DNA of 64,000 nt, from positions 310,001 to 374,000 of the forward strand of contig NC_013524.1 in assembly GCF_000024985.1 (NCBI RefSeq). The letters are read 5' to 3'. The notes below the pieces were generated by a model. It saw only the letters and a list, made by a program, of their open reading frames with translations. It made no database searches and was not told the DNA's origin. Below, piece by piece: positions 35,320-44,650 of this stretch. The stretch is from Sphaerobacter thermophilus DSM 20745 (GTDB taxonomy: Bacteria > Chloroflexota > Chloroflexia > Thermomicrobiales > Thermomicrobiaceae). Every line of letters begins with the position of its first letter. Position 1 is the stretch's first letter. The position numbers and the translations under genes were made by a program.

Positions 35320-37242
35320 ATGACGATGCGGCGATCCGATGTCCTGCGTGAGCAACGGGGCGACGACCTGAGGGATACCGCGCTCCGCGAGGGTGCCCGT
35401 CGACGGCGCCGACGGGCGCGGCGCCGAACCTGGGTGGCGCGTCCGGCGACGCTGGTAGCCGTGGTCTGCCTCCTCGTGCTGGTGCTCTGGATGGGAATGC
35501 GGGTCAATCAGGCTCGCGCCGCGTACGCGGGTGTCGCCGAGGAGGTGGCGACGCTGCAGGCGCTGGCCGACGACGACCTCGTTGCGCTCTCCTCGCGCGA
35601 TCTCGCCCCAATCATCTTCAGCCTCGACGAACTGGGGCGAGATGTCTCACGGCTGCAGCGCGCGGTGACGCTGCCGCCCGGCGTCCACCAGATCGCGGAG
35701 CATCTCCCCTGGATCGGTGCGCGCTACCGTGCCGGCCACGACATGCTGAAGGTGGCGGCGCTGCTGTCCGAGGCGGGCGAGACGACGGCTCAGGTAGGCC
35801 GGGAGATGCTGGTGGCGATGGAGGCGACCGGGGTGAGCGCCGACGGTAGTCGACCGTCGGGGACCTGGCTCGATATTCTCGGCCGGCATCAGGCCGAACT
35901 GGAGCGAGTCGCGGCACAGGTGGACGAGGCGCAGCGCATCCGGGCTCAACTCGACGAGGAGGCGCTGCCCGCACCAGCGCGCAAGCGTCTCCCGGCGCTC
36001 GACCGTGCCCTCGCACGGGTGGGCGACTTCGGTGATCTGATGGGCCCTGACCTCCCGGCGCTTCAGGCGGCCCTGGGTGGCAATGGGCCGGTCCGCTACC
36101 TTGTGCTCTTCCAGAACCCGGCGGAGCTACGCCCGAGCGGGGGCTTCCCCGGCACAATGGGATTGGTCACCCTTGAGCGGGGGCAGCTTCGGGACTACCA
36201 GATCTTCAGTTCCCACGAACTGACCCAGGACTACATGCGGCAGCGGCAGGAACGCCGGCCCCAACCCTGGCCGATCGAGCAGTACTTCCCGCAGGACGGT
36301 TTCCTCCTCCATGACGCGACGTGGTGGGCGGACTTCCCGCGCGGCGCGGCCGTGACGATGGAGATGTATGCCGAAACCGACTGGCCCCCGATCGACGGTA
36401 TTATCGCGCTCCAGCCTACTGTCGTGAGCGACCTGCTGCGGATCACCGGGCCGATCACGCTCTCGGTCGACGGCGAGGATCGCGAAATCACGGCCGACAA
36501 CGTCTACGCGGAGATCGAGCGACAGCGCCGAATGCGGCGGGCAGGCAACCTCGACGCGACACACCACAAGGAGCTGATCGCCCTGATCGGCGAGGCGCTG
36601 ATCGAGCGCATGAAGACGGGGGACAGGCAGATGCTGGCGCGGATGGCCGCGTCGCTGCTCCCGGCAGCCGAACACCGCGACCTGCAGTTCTACGCGTCGG
36701 ACCCGGCGGTGCAGGCGATGGCGGACCGCCAGGGCTGGACCGGTCGCCTCATCCCCGAAGAGGGCGTGCCGACCCTGGCGGTGAACTTCGCGAACATGGC
36801 GATCAACAAGGCGAGCCTGGCGATGCAGCCTCGGCTGACGCTCACGCTGGAGGGTCCGGAGAATGGCCAGCGGCGGGCGACGCTCGATGTCGAACTCGAG
36901 CACCTCGGTTCCGACGACGAAGATCCGCTCTACGGCGGGTTCCAGCGCTGGTGGACTGAGGTGCTGCTGCCGGAGGGCAGCGCATGGATCGCAAGCGATC
37001 CATCTGCGCTGCCCGATCCGGAGGCGTTGAACGGCGGGAGCTACCAGATCGACCTCTTCCCCGGGCAGACCGGGCGCGTCCATGTGGAGTTCACTATGCC
37101 GGACGCGCCCTCACTGCTGCTCCGGCGCCAGCCGGGCGTCCGCACGGCCGAGGTGACGGTCGTCGATGCCCGGTGCCAGCAATCGCGCGAGGTCTCACTC
37201 ACGAACGACGTCAAGGTCGATCTCGCGTCGCTCTGCCGGTAG
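35320..37242 (+). CDS. DUF4012 domain protein, membrane-anchored
   Basis: The 640-aa protein has a basic cytoplasmic N-terminus with an Arg-rich run (GARRRRRRARRR), one membrane segment at about 42-60 and a large outside domain with the DUF4012 pattern (YLVLFQNPAELRPSGGFPGTMGLVTLERGQL). DUF4012 proteins are common in polysaccharide loci of Actinobacteria and Chloroflexota; I know of no established activity. It follows the Wzz/BY-kinase gene by 39 bases and is likely in its operon, which points to surface-glycan export or anchoring. Confidence 0.85.
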   Translation: MTMRRSDVLREQRGDDLRDTALREGARRRRRRARRRTWVARPATLVAVVCLLVLVLWMGMRVNQARAAYAGVAEEVATLQALADDDLVALSSRDLAPIIFSLDELGRDVSRLQRAVTLPPGVHQIAEHLPWIGARYRAGHDMLKVAALLSEAGETTAQVGREMLVAMEATGVSADGSRPSGTWLDILGRHQAELERVAAQVDEAQRIRAQLDEEALPAPARKRLPALDRALARVGDFGDLMGPDLPALQAALGGNGPVRYLVLFQNPAELRPSGGFPGTMGLVTLERGQLRDYQIFSSHELTQDYMRQRQERRPQPWPIEQYFPQDGFLLHDATWWADFPRGAAVTMEMYAETDWPPIDGIIALQPTVVSDLLRITGPITLSVDGEDREITADNVYAEIERQRRMRRAGNLDATHHKELIALIGEALIERMKTGDRQMLARMAASLLPAAEHRDLQFYASDPAVQAMADRQGWTGRLIPEEGVPTLAVNFANMAINKASLAMQPRLTLTLEGPENGQRRATLDVELEHLGSDDEDPLYGGFQRWWTEVLLPEGSAWIASDPSALPDPEALNGGSYQIDLFPGQTGRVHVEFTMPDAPSLLLRRQPGVRTAEVTVVDARCQQSREVSLTNDVKVDLASLCR

Positions 37243-37248
37243 GCCGGC

Positions 37249-38697
37249 TTACTGGTAGTTCCAGGTCGATACCTTCAACGTGCCGCTCGGCAGGTCGATT
37301 GTCTGGGCGCTCTTGTTCTCGAAAAGCACCGTGATGGTGTCCTTGCTGCTGACCACCGCGCTCAGGTAGACCCCGTCGCGGATCGCCGAGAAGCCGGCCA
37401 GCGCCATGTCACCCTTCATCGCTCCGGGAACAGCGACGGTCGTCGTGACTGTCGCTCCCGGCGCCAGCGCCGGCGGGTCGTACTCCACGGTGCCGACGTA
37501 GTTCCCCCAGAGCCGGCCGCCGTTCTCTCCGACGACCAGCCCGCCACGCACCGACATCATCGCTGGCTGGTTTTGTGTACCGATCCAGACGACGCGCTTG
37601 GTCGGTCCGCTCAGGTTCTCGACGGGTGGATTGTTCAGGTACCCGTTCATGATCGGGTTCACCAGCGTGAGGTTCACGTTGGTGTTGTCGGCGGGCAGGC
37701 GGATGGCGTAGGGGGCGACCTGATTGCCGACCATGTGCAGGCCATCGGCCACGATGTAGCTCGTCATGCCCGGGGCGATCTCCAGGGCCGGGCCGGTCGC
37801 GCCAGTCTTGGCCTCGGAGTAGACGCTGCTCAGGTAGAGGTTGCTGACCCCGTTGACGAGCAAGGCAGCGCCGCTGGCACCGTTGGTCGTCGGCTCGACC
37901 TGGCTCGCGACGATCGACACCTTGGTTACCTGCGTCTGCCCATCGCCGATCACGACCTGGTGCTCGATGTTCCCATAGATCTGCGAGCCGATGATCTTGC
38001 TTTCCTGCACACGCCGCACGAGTCGCAGGCCGATTCGGTTGTTCTTCACCGTGAGGTCGGACATGAGCATCGAGTACGCATGATCCTCGTTCCCGATACC
38101 GATGCCCGGATCGCCGAGGCAGTTCTGAATCAGCAGGTGCTCGAACCGCGCCCGGATGCCGCCGTACTGGCGGATCCAGATCCCGTAGCCGGCCGTCCCG
38201 GCCCCGTCGATGCCGATGTTGGCAATGGTGAAGCCCTCCATACCGCTTGGCAGCACCGTTCCGTCACCAAGGGTGAGCACCGCCTTGGTACCGGGGACGG
38301 CTCGCAACGTGGTCAGGGTGGGCGAGGCACCCACGATCGTGATCGGCCGCGTGATGGTGATACCGGAGGTCACGTACGTTCCAGGTGGCAGCATCAGCAC
38401 CTGGTTTGCCTGCGTGGCAGCGTCGATCGCGCTCTGCAGCGCGACTGTGTCGTCGGTGATGCCGTCGCCCGCGGCGGCGAACTGCGCCTTCACGTCGATA
38501 ATCCCGTTGCCCACGCTGGCCGATTGGGCCAGGCGAGCCGTGGCATGCGAGTCGGACGCCGGTCCCAACAGCGTCACTATCAGTCCCAGGATGCACGCAA
38601 TCACCACGACGGTCCGGCGGGTGCCGAATCCCATGATGCGGCAACGAGCGCCAAGCGTGAGCGCGCGCCGCCCCGCTGCGCGAGTGTCGTCGTCCAT
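37249..38697 (-). CDS. Secreted right-handed beta-helix protein, pectate-lyase-3-like
   Basis: The 482-aa protein has a hydrophobic signal segment at about 29-46 followed by Ala/Ser residues. A pectate_lyase_3-type opening follows (IIDVKAQFAAAGDGITDDTVALQSAIDAA, shortened here to DVKAQFAAAGDGITDDT) and a run of beta-helix coils with repeated Asn/Ile/Gly turns. A C-terminal beta-rich region of about 100 residues closes it. Such proteins cleave or modify acidic polysaccharides, or bind them. Its position converging on the glycan-export genes suggests it trims or remodels the polymer outside the cell. The ATG at 38697 is the preferred start; ATG 38634 is possible. Its leader has several hairpins. 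Confidence 0.75.
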   Translation of the reverse strand: MDDDTRAAGRRALTLGARCRIMGFGTRRTVVVIACILGLIVTLLGPASDSHATARLAQSASVGNGIIDVKAQFAAAGDGITDDTVALQSAIDAATQANQVLMLPPGTYVTSGITITRPITIVGASPTLTTLRAVPGTKAVLTLGDGTVLPSGMEGFTIANIGIDGAGTAGYGIWIRQYGGIRARFEHLLIQNCLGDPGIGIGNEDHAYSMLMSDLTVKNNRIGLRLVRRVQESKIIGSQIYGNIEHQVVIGDGQTQVTKVSIVASQVEPTTNGASGAALLVNGVSNLYLSSVYSEAKTGATGPALEIAPGMTSYIVADGLHMVGNQVAPYAIRLPADNTNVNLTLVNPIMNGYLNNPPVENLSGPTKRVVWIGTQNQPAMMSVRGGLVVGENGGRLWGNYVGTVEYDPPALAPGATVTTTVAVPGAMKGDMALAGFSAIRDGVYLSAVVSSKDTITVLFENKSAQTIDLPSGTLKVSTWNYQ

Positions 38698-38718
38698 GGC
38701 TTGTCCCTGCCTGTCCCA

Positions 38719-38826
38719 CAACCCGGGTGTCGGGTTGCATGGCCACGACCACGGGCGTGGTCGTGGCTACTGCTCCACTGTTCGCAAGGGCGGGTACCCC
38801 GTTACCGAGCGGCTGTCCCGAGCCGC
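38719..38826 (-). promoter_or_regulatory. Three consecutive hairpins in the leader of the beta-helix gene
   Basis: Upstream of the ATG at 38697 on the minus strand lie three perfect stems. One is 7 bp (38719-38725 with 38731-38737), next to the ribosome binding area. The second is 11 bp with a GGGC loop (38742-38752 with 38757-38767). The third is 6 bp (38809-38814 with 38821-38826). Together they could act as an attenuator or a translational control element. No T-run follows any of them. Confidence 0.45.
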
Positions 38827-38933
38827 CTTGTTCGCCGGGGGAGAGCCCGCCACCACGCTCATTGTGGTCGTGACCGGGTGTCACCGGACAGATTCGAGCG
38901 TCCCGCCTTCGATGAGAGAATAATGTCCCGACG

Positions 38934-38994
38934 TGGTACTGCGGTCTAGCGATTGGCTAGTACCTGCGTACTCATGTCTAGGGTCGCAGTACCA
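38934..38994. repeat. 10-bp inverted repeat with nested dyad, candidate operator
   Basis: TGGTACTGCG (38934-38943) and CGCAGTACCA (38985-38994) are perfect complements 41 bases apart. Between them AGTAC-CTGC-GTACT forms a small nested hairpin. The element lies in the 378-base gap between the sugar transferase stop (39076) and the beta-helix gene. It could be a regulator site for the beta-helix gene or a terminator region of the long glycan operon. Confidence 0.4.
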
Positions 38995-39075
38995 GAGGCG
39001 CGTGCTTGTCACGGTGTCTGTGGGTGGAGAGCAACGGCGCGGCGAAGACCATCGCCGCGCCGTTGAGGCGGAGGA

Positions 39076-39792
39076 CTAGGCGACGCCGTCCTGGCGAAGC
39101 ACGGCGATCGCGGTTTGCCAGAGGATCCGCAGGTCGAGCCAGAGCGAGCGGTTCTTGACGTACTCCAGGTCGAGCGCCAGCGTCTCGGTGAAGGTGAGCT
39201 CATCCCGTCCACTGACCTTGGCCGGCGAGGTCACGCCTGGCTTGATGCTCAGGATCGTCTCGGCGGCATCGCCGTAGTAGGGGATCATCTCCGGGATCTC
39301 CGGTCGTGGGCCAACCAGGCTCATGTCACCCTTCAGCACGTTCCAGAGGTTTGGGAGCTCATCGATGCTGGTGCGTCGCAGGAAGCGCCCGACGCGCGTC
39401 ACCCGGGGGTCGTCCTTGGGGTGGAAGACGAGCGTGGGCAACTCTTCTGGCGAGTACTTGTAGGCATACAGCTCGGGAAAGCGCTCGCGCGCATTCACGT
39501 ACATCCCTCGGAACTTGTAGAGAGTAAAGGGGACGCCGTGCTGGCCGACGCGGACCTGCCGGAAGATGGCCGGGCCAGGCGATTCCAGGCGGACCGCGAT
39601 GGCCGCAGCGGCCATGATCGGGCTCGTGAGGACGAGCCCGACGGTCGCTCCGACGATGTCGATGCCCCGCTTCAGGATTTCGTAGACCGGATGGCCGCCA
39701 GCCCACCACCGGACGCCTTCGCTCGTCTTCGGCGGTGCGGCTGCCATCCGGGCCTGTTCCCCCGGTTCGATGCTCCGGGTGTCACCGCGCAT
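39076..39792 (-). CDS. Short-form initiating sugar-1-phosphate transferase (bacterial sugar transferase family)
   Basis: The 238-aa protein has one membrane segment ([22 protein letters not shown]) followed by the catalytic domain: [57 protein letters not shown] and [18 protein letters not shown]. It should place the first sugar phosphate of the repeat unit on undecaprenyl phosphate. It is the last gene of the long minus-strand cluster and its start overlaps the aminotransferase stop by 11 bases. AAGGTGG precedes the ATG. In loci with this arrangement the transferred sugar is often an amino sugar. Confidence 0.9.
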   Translation of the reverse strand: MRGDTRSIEPGEQARMAAAPPKTSEGVRWWAGGHPVYEILKRGIDIVGATVGLVLTSPIMAAAAIAVRLESPGPAIFRQVRVGQHGVPFTLYKFRGMYVNARERFPELYAYKYSPEELPTLVFHPKDDPRVTRVGRFLRRTSIDELPNLWNVLKGDMSLVGPRPEIPEMIPYYGDAAETILSIKPGVTSPAKVSGRDELTFTETLALDLEYVKNRSLWLDLRILWQTAIAVLRQDGVA

Positions 39793-40993
39793 AGTGCGTC
39801 ACCACCTTCCGTACGGCGGCGATCACGTCCTGGACATCCTGATCGGTCAGCTTGGCCGAAAGCGGCAGCGACACGGTCCGGCTGCCGATCTCCTCGGCGT
39901 TCGGGAAGTCGCCGGGCCGGTAGCCGTAGCGCTTCCGGTAATAGGCGTGCAGGTGGACTGGCGTGAAGTGGATGCCGCTTCCGATGTTCTCGGCGCGGAG
40001 CGCTTCGATGAATTGGGAGCGGTCGATGGTGAGCCGCTCGGGCCGGAGCAGGATCGTGTAGAGGTGCCCGGCATGCCGCTCCTCGGGTCGGGGCGGGGCG
40101 GGCGTCTCGACCGCCGGCAGATCGGCGAAGCCGACATCGTAAGCCTTCCAGTGGCGTCGCCGGATGGTGAGGTTGGCTTCGATGCGCCGGAGTTGATGGA
40201 GCCCGAGCGAGGACTGGAGGTCGGTCAGGTTGTACTTGTAACCCGGCTCGACCGCCTCATAGGGGGTGAAGCCGCTGGCCGAGTAGCGCTTCCAGGCGTC
40301 CTTGCTGATGCCGTGGAGGCGCAGGATGCGGAGCCGCTCGGCTGCCGCGTCGTCGTTCGTCGTGATCATCCCGCCCTCGGCGGTCGTCAGATTCTTGGTG
40401 GCGTAGAAGCTGAAGACGGTGAACTGGCTGATGCTGCCGATCTTCTTGCCGCGCCAGGCCGCCTCAACCGCGTGAGCCGCGTCCTCGATGACGGTCAGGC
40501 CGTGGCGATCGGCGATGTCGCTTATCGCGTCCATGTCGCAGGGGCGCCCGGCCATGTGCACCGGCATGATCGCCCGTGTCCGTGGCGTGATGGCGGCTTC
40601 GATCCGGGCCGGGTCGATGTTCTGCGTCTCCCGATCGACGTCGACGAAGACCGGGCGCGCACCCACGTGCTCGACCACGTTGGCGGTCGCGGCGAAGGTC
40701 AGGGGCGTGGTGATGACCTCATCGCCCGGGCCGACACCGCTGGCGATCAGCGCCAGGTGGAGCCCCGCCGTGCAGGACCCGACCGAGATGCCGTGCTTGG
40801 CGCGGACGTACTGGGCGAACTCCTCCTCGAAGCGGAGGCTCTTAGGGCCGAACCCGATCCAGCCCGAGCGCAGGGTATCCACAACCTCCTGGATCTCTTC
40901 CTCGCCGATCAGCGGCGCGCCGAACACCAGGAACTGGCTTCGAACCGGCTGACCGCCCTCCACGGCGGGTAGGGATTCTCGTGTTACGGTCAT
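39782..40993 (-). CDS. DegT/DnrJ/EryC1/StrS-family sugar aminotransferase
   Basis: The 403-aa PLP enzyme shows GSCTAGLHLALIASGVGPGDEV, the conserved VIEDAAHA and the PLP lysine in FSFYATKNLTTAEGGM. These aminotransferases convert keto-sugar nucleotides to amino sugars, in the cytoplasm. The ATG at 40993 follows GGAGG at 8 bases. It is encoded next to the initiating transferase, so its amino sugar may be the first residue of the polymer. It differs clearly from the other DegT protein at 42449, so two distinct amino sugars are likely. Confidence 0.9.
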   Translation of the reverse strand: MTVTRESLPAVEGGQPVRSQFLVFGAPLIGEEEIQEVVDTLRSGWIGFGPKSLRFEEEFAQYVRAKHGISVGSCTAGLHLALIASGVGPGDEVITTPLTFAATANVVEHVGARPVFVDVDRETQNIDPARIEAAITPRTRAIMPVHMAGRPCDMDAISDIADRHGLTVIEDAAHAVEAAWRGKKIGSISQFTVFSFYATKNLTTAEGGMITTNDDAAAERLRILRLHGISKDAWKRYSASGFTPYEAVEPGYKYNLTDLQSSLGLHQLRRIEANLTIRRRHWKAYDVGFADLPAVETPAPPRPEERHAGHLYTILLRPERLTIDRSQFIEALRAENIGSGIHFTPVHLHAYYRKRYGYRPGDFPNAEEIGSRTVSLPLSAKLTDQDVQDVIAAVRKVVTHYAR

Positions 40994-41068
40994 GGTCGAC
41001 CTCCGTCCTCTCACGTGCCGCTGTGGTGCGGCGGTGCCAGGGGGCCCGGATCTCCGGGCGCGCGAGCG

Positions 41069-42424
41069 TCAATGAACTCGCCTCGATACGCCTGCTGTGG
41101 GTTCCGTCCTCTCTAGCGGCTCGGTGAGCCTGCCTGCGTCGGCCCGCGCCCACCCGCTCGGCGCGGCGCGACCCGCGTGGGGCTCCGGAGCCGCCTCGAC
41201 CGCCTGGCGCAGGACGGTCTCGAAGGCCCGCGATTGCCGCTGGCGCGATACGTGAGCGGCGACATATCGCTGGCCGTTTTCCCCGAGCTGCCGCGCCAGC
41301 GCGGGACGGGCGCGCAGCGCTCGGATGGCCTCCGCCAGTGCGGCCGGATCTTCGGGCGGGACACAGAGTCCGGCGCAGGCGTGCTCGACGACATCGGCCG
41401 TCTCGCCCTCGGCGGCGACGATCGCCGGGCGCCCCGCCGCCATGACGTCGAAGACCTTCGACGACAGCGCGAAGTCGCGCAGCCAGTCGGATCGCCGGAG
41501 CGTGACCAGGCAGGCGTCGGCCCGCCGGTACAGCGCGGGGAGCAGCCTGCGGGGCACGGGGTCGAGGAACGTGATGTTGGCCAGCCCCCGCTCCCGAGCC
41601 TTGGCCACGAGGCGCGGTTTCTCCCCACCGTCGCCGACCAGGAGGAGATGCACGTCCGGCTCGTCGGCCAGGAGCTCGGCGGTGTCAAGGACGGTGTCGA
41701 GCGCGTGCGGCAGGCCGTGCGTGCCCGCGTACATCACCACGAACGCGTCCGGGGCGATGCTCTCCAGGCCGGGGATGGTCTCACCCTCCGGTATCGGTGC
41801 CTGGAAGAGCTCCACATCCGCGCCGTAGTAGATGAGGTGTAGCCGCTCGGGTGGAATTCCCCGCTCCCGCAGGGTGGCTTCGATGCCGCGGGTGAACGGG
41901 ACCACCTGCGCCGCGTGGTTCAGTGCGAAGGACGCCAGCGCCCGGGTCACGCGGATGGCGATCGGGTTGCGCATGACGCCGTAGGCCACGGCCTGCTCTG
42001 GGATCAAGTCGCCTGCGTTCAGCACGTAGGGCACGCCCCACCAGCGGCCGAGGATGGCGGCGGTGACGCACAGGAAGAGCGGGTGCATGTCGACCACGAT
42101 GACGTCGGGCCGCCAGGGCAGCCGTGTCGCGGCGGGCAGTGCGCTCAGTGCGAACGACAGGTGGCTCAGGGAGCGGCGCAGGAACCCCCGGTTCGGCGCG
42201 GCGTAGAGCCAGGACCGTACCACCGGGATGCCTTCCATCTCCTCCCGCATGAGGACGCGACCACGGTACCCGGCCGGGATCTCCCCGCTTGGGTAGTTCG
42301 GGAAGGTCGTCAGGACCGCGACCGCATGGCCCATCTGCTGCAGATCCCTGGCGGTCTCCAGGATCCGGGTCTGCGGCGGGCCGATCTCCGGCGGGAAGAA
42401 GTGAGTCAGGAACAGGACTCGCAC
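41069..42424 (-). CDS. GT4-family glycosyltransferase (WbuB-like)
   Basis: The 451-aa protein begins RVLFLTHFFPPEIGPPQTRILE, the usual opening of WbuB-type GT4 enzymes. The donor-binding half has YAGTHGLPHALDTVLDTAELL, LLLVGDGGEKPRLVAKA and FDVMAAGRPAIVAAEGETADVVEHACAGLCVPPEDP (only the short blocks are quoted as evidence). It should add a sugar, typically an N-acetylated amino sugar, to the lipid-linked repeat. The start is GTG at 42424 with GAGGGGGACGA before it. The C-terminal 40 residues are unstructured. Confidence 0.88.
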   Translation of the reverse strand: MRVLFLTHFFPPEIGPPQTRILETARDLQQMGHAVAVLTTFPNYPSGEIPAGYRGRVLMREEMEGIPVVRSWLYAAPNRGFLRRSLSHLSFALSALPAATRLPWRPDVIVVDMHPLFLCVTAAILGRWWGVPYVLNAGDLIPEQAVAYGVMRNPIAIRVTRALASFALNHAAQVVPFTRGIEATLRERGIPPERLHLIYYGADVELFQAPIPEGETIPGLESIAPDAFVVMYAGTHGLPHALDTVLDTAELLADEPDVHLLLVGDGGEKPRLVAKARERGLANITFLDPVPRRLLPALYRRADACLVTLRRSDWLRDFALSSKVFDVMAAGRPAIVAAEGETADVVEHACAGLCVPPEDPAALAEAIRALRARPALARQLGENGQRYVAAHVSRQRQSRAFETVLRQAVEAAPEPHAGRAAPSGWARADAGRLTEPLERTEPTAGVSRRVH

Positions 42425-42448
42425 ACTCGTCCCCCTCGCAGTGTTCCG

Positions 42449-43585
42449 TCACGCCTCGCCCAGGACGATCGACCGGACGCTGGCGCCGATGCGCTCCAGA
42501 TCGTCCTCCGTCAACGCCGGGTGGACCGGCAGCGACAGGACCGACTCCGCGAGCCGCTCGCTCACCGGCAGGCTGGTCGCCCCGTGCTCCGGGGCGAAGA
42601 CCGGCTGCCGGTGCAGTGGGCGCGGGTAGTGGACGGCCGACTGAATCCCGCGCGCCGCGAGCGCCGCTTGCAGGTCGTCGCGGGTGATCCCGGCCGCTGC
42701 AGCGTCGATCTGGATCGTGTACTGGTGGTAGGAATGCTCGACGCCCGGCAGGCTGGTAGGCGTCGTGATGCCCGGCAGGCCGGCGAGCAGCGCATCGAGC
42801 CGCCGGGCGTTGGCGCGCCGCTGCTCCAGCCAGCCCGGCAGTTGGTCGAGCTGCACTAAGCCGATCGCCGCCTGCACGTCGGTCAGGCGGTAGTTCAGGC
42901 CCAGCAGCGTGTGCTCGTACTTCCGCTCCTGGCCGTGGCTCCGGAGCAGGCGGAGGCGTTCCGCGAGGGCGTCGTCGTTGGTCGTGATCATGCCGCCCTC
43001 GCCGGTCGTCATGTTCTTAGTCGGGTAGAACGAGTAGCAGACCATGTCGGCGAAGCTGCCGACGTCTCGCCCGTTGACACTGGTCCCGTGGGCCTGTGCC
43101 GCGTCCCAGACGATACGTAGGCCATGCTCGCGCGCCAGCCGCTGGATGCCGTCCACATCGCAGGCGCCGCCGTAGAGGTGGACCGGCGCGATGGCGCGGG
43201 TCCGCGGCGTCAGGCGGCGCGCCGCATCTTCGAGATCGAGCGTGGCGGTGGCAGGATCGACATCGCAGAAGATCGGGCGCCCGCCGGCGAACACCACCGT
43301 GCTGGCGGTGGCGATGAAGGTGAAGGCCGGGACCAGCACCTCATCTCCCGGCTCCAGGAGCGCCAGCCAGGCGAGATGCAGCGCCGCCGTGCCGGAGCTG
43401 ACCGCCACGGCGTGGCGTGCTCCCACCATCGCCGCGAAGCGCTCTTCCAACTCGCGGGTGACCTTTCCCTGCCGCACGTTGCCCGAGCGCAGCACGGCCA
43501 CAGCGGCATCGATCTCTCCCGAGTCGAACCGTACCTGGGCGATCGGGATGACCTTCTCCTCCTGCGGGCTCTGCTTAGTTACCAC
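42449..43585 (-). CDS. DegT-family aminotransferase (WbpE-like)
   Basis: The 378-aa PLP enzyme has VSSGTAALHLAWLALLEPGDEV, WDAAQAHG and the PLP lysine in SFYPTKNMTTGEGGM. It opens with IPIAQVRFDSGEIDAAVAVLRSG. Its gene overlaps the end of the Gfo/Idh/MocA gene by 11 bases, and an LbH acyltransferase is two genes further up. This trio matches the oxidation, transamination and acetylation steps of WbpB/WbpE/WbpD in making UDP-2,3-diacetamido-uronic acids. The GTG at 43585 follows GGGAG. Confidence 0.88.
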   Translation of the reverse strand: MVTKQSPQEEKVIPIAQVRFDSGEIDAAVAVLRSGNVRQGKVTRELEERFAAMVGARHAVAVSSGTAALHLAWLALLEPGDEVLVPAFTFIATASTVVFAGGRPIFCDVDPATATLDLEDAARRLTPRTRAIAPVHLYGGACDVDGIQRLAREHGLRIVWDAAQAHGTSVNGRDVGSFADMVCYSFYPTKNMTTGEGGMITTNDDALAERLRLLRSHGQERKYEHTLLGLNYRLTDVQAAIGLVQLDQLPGWLEQRRANARRLDALLAGLPGITTPTSLPGVEHSYHQYTIQIDAAAAGITRDDLQAALAARGIQSAVHYPRPLHRQPVFAPEHGATSLPVSERLAESVLSLPVHPALTEDDLERIGASVRSIVLGEA

Positions 43586-44615
43586 CGACCGGGCTCCCTT
43601 CACGGATGCGTTCAATCACCGCCATGAGCTGCAGCGACTCGGACACGCCGTTCATGGGCGTGCGGTCGCTCCGCAGCGCCTCCAGGAAGTGGCCGAGTTC
43701 GCGCTCGAACAGGTTCACGGGCGGGAACTGCTGCGTGTTGTTGCCGAGGTTGAAGACCCCGCGCGGCTCTTTGCAGTAGACGATGGTGGGCAGGTAGTGC
43801 AGGATGCTGGTGAAGAGCGAGCCGTTGTCGCCCTGGATCTCGACGTAGTTCATGTAAGACGGCGTCACCAGGTCGCTCTCGCAGACCACCTCCACGTCCC
43901 CGACCCGGAGCCGGGCAAGCACGTAGTCCTCGGCGTTGACCCGCACTCGCTCCGAGCCGATCTGCCGCTCCGGGAGGAGCGTGGAGCGCCGGAGCAGGTC
44001 GACCTCATCGGGGCACCCGAGGAGCCACTGGATCAGGTCGAGGTTGTGGACCATCATCTCCAGGGTCGCGCCGCCGCCTGACTCGGTCGTGTGCTTCCAG
44101 GCGCGGTGGCTGCCTCGCCCGCCCAGGCGGAAGATCGCGAAGTAGGGCCGGCCGATGATCCCGTCTTCGAGCACCTGCTTGGCGAACTGGAACGCGGGGT
44201 GGAAGCGGTACAGATAGCCGACCATGACGAGGCGGCCCGACTCGCGCTGCGCGGCTGCGATCGCTTCGGCCTCCTCGTACGTCCGGCACAGCGGCTTCTC
44301 ACAGAAGACGTGCTTGCCGCGCTCCAGCGCGGCCAGGACCACGCTCGCGTGGGCGGCGGTCGGCACGCAGACGTCGATTGCGTCGAGCTCCGGGTCGTCG
44401 AGCAGATCGTCTGGTGAGCCGCGCCATGCGACGCGCTGTGCCTCGGCCAGCCGCTGGGCGGCTGCCGGGTCCTGGTCGGCCACCACGACGGTCGCGCCGA
44501 GTTTCCGGTAGGCATCGACATGCCGCTCGGCGATACGCCCACAGCCGATGACCCCGACCCTTGCGGTAGCCTGGCCGTTCTGTGCCGCCGTGGTGGCGTG
44601 CGTCTCAAGCGTCAT
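43575..44615 (-). CDS. Gfo/Idh/MocA-family sugar-nucleotide dehydrogenase (WbpB-like)
   Basis: The 346-aa protein has the N-terminal Rossmann motif (VGVIGCGRIAERHVDAY), the family EKP motif (KHVFCEKPLCRTYEEA) and a C-terminal alpha/beta domain with GGGATLEMMVHNLDLIQWLLG. It should oxidise a sugar or sugar nucleotide with NAD(P). Its immediate neighbour is a DegT aminotransferase, the usual acceptor of the 3-keto product. GGGAAGTGC precedes the ATG at 44615. Confidence 0.88.
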   Translation of the reverse strand: MTLETHATTAAQNGQATARVGVIGCGRIAERHVDAYRKLGATVVVADQDPAAAQRLAEAQRVAWRGSPDDLLDDPELDAIDVCVPTAAHASVVLAALERGKHVFCEKPLCRTYEEAEAIAAAQRESGRLVMVGYLYRFHPAFQFAKQVLEDGIIGRPYFAIFRLGGRGSHRAWKHTTESGGGATLEMMVHNLDLIQWLLGCPDEVDLLRRSTLLPERQIGSERVRVNAEDYVLARLRVGDVEVVCESDLVTPSYMNYVEIQGDNGSLFTSILHYLPTIVYCKEPRGVFNLGNNTQQFPPVNLFERELGHFLEALRSDRTPMNGVSESLQLMAVIERIREGSPVGGN

Positions 44616-44650
44616 GCACTTCCCTTCCCCTCCATCGATACGAACCCGCG

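Noticed and set aside
38952-38961. ATTGGCTAGT shared (in inverted orientation) with the region near 51770
   Set aside because: A single 10-base match within 64 kb is expected many times by chance, and the flanks do not agree.
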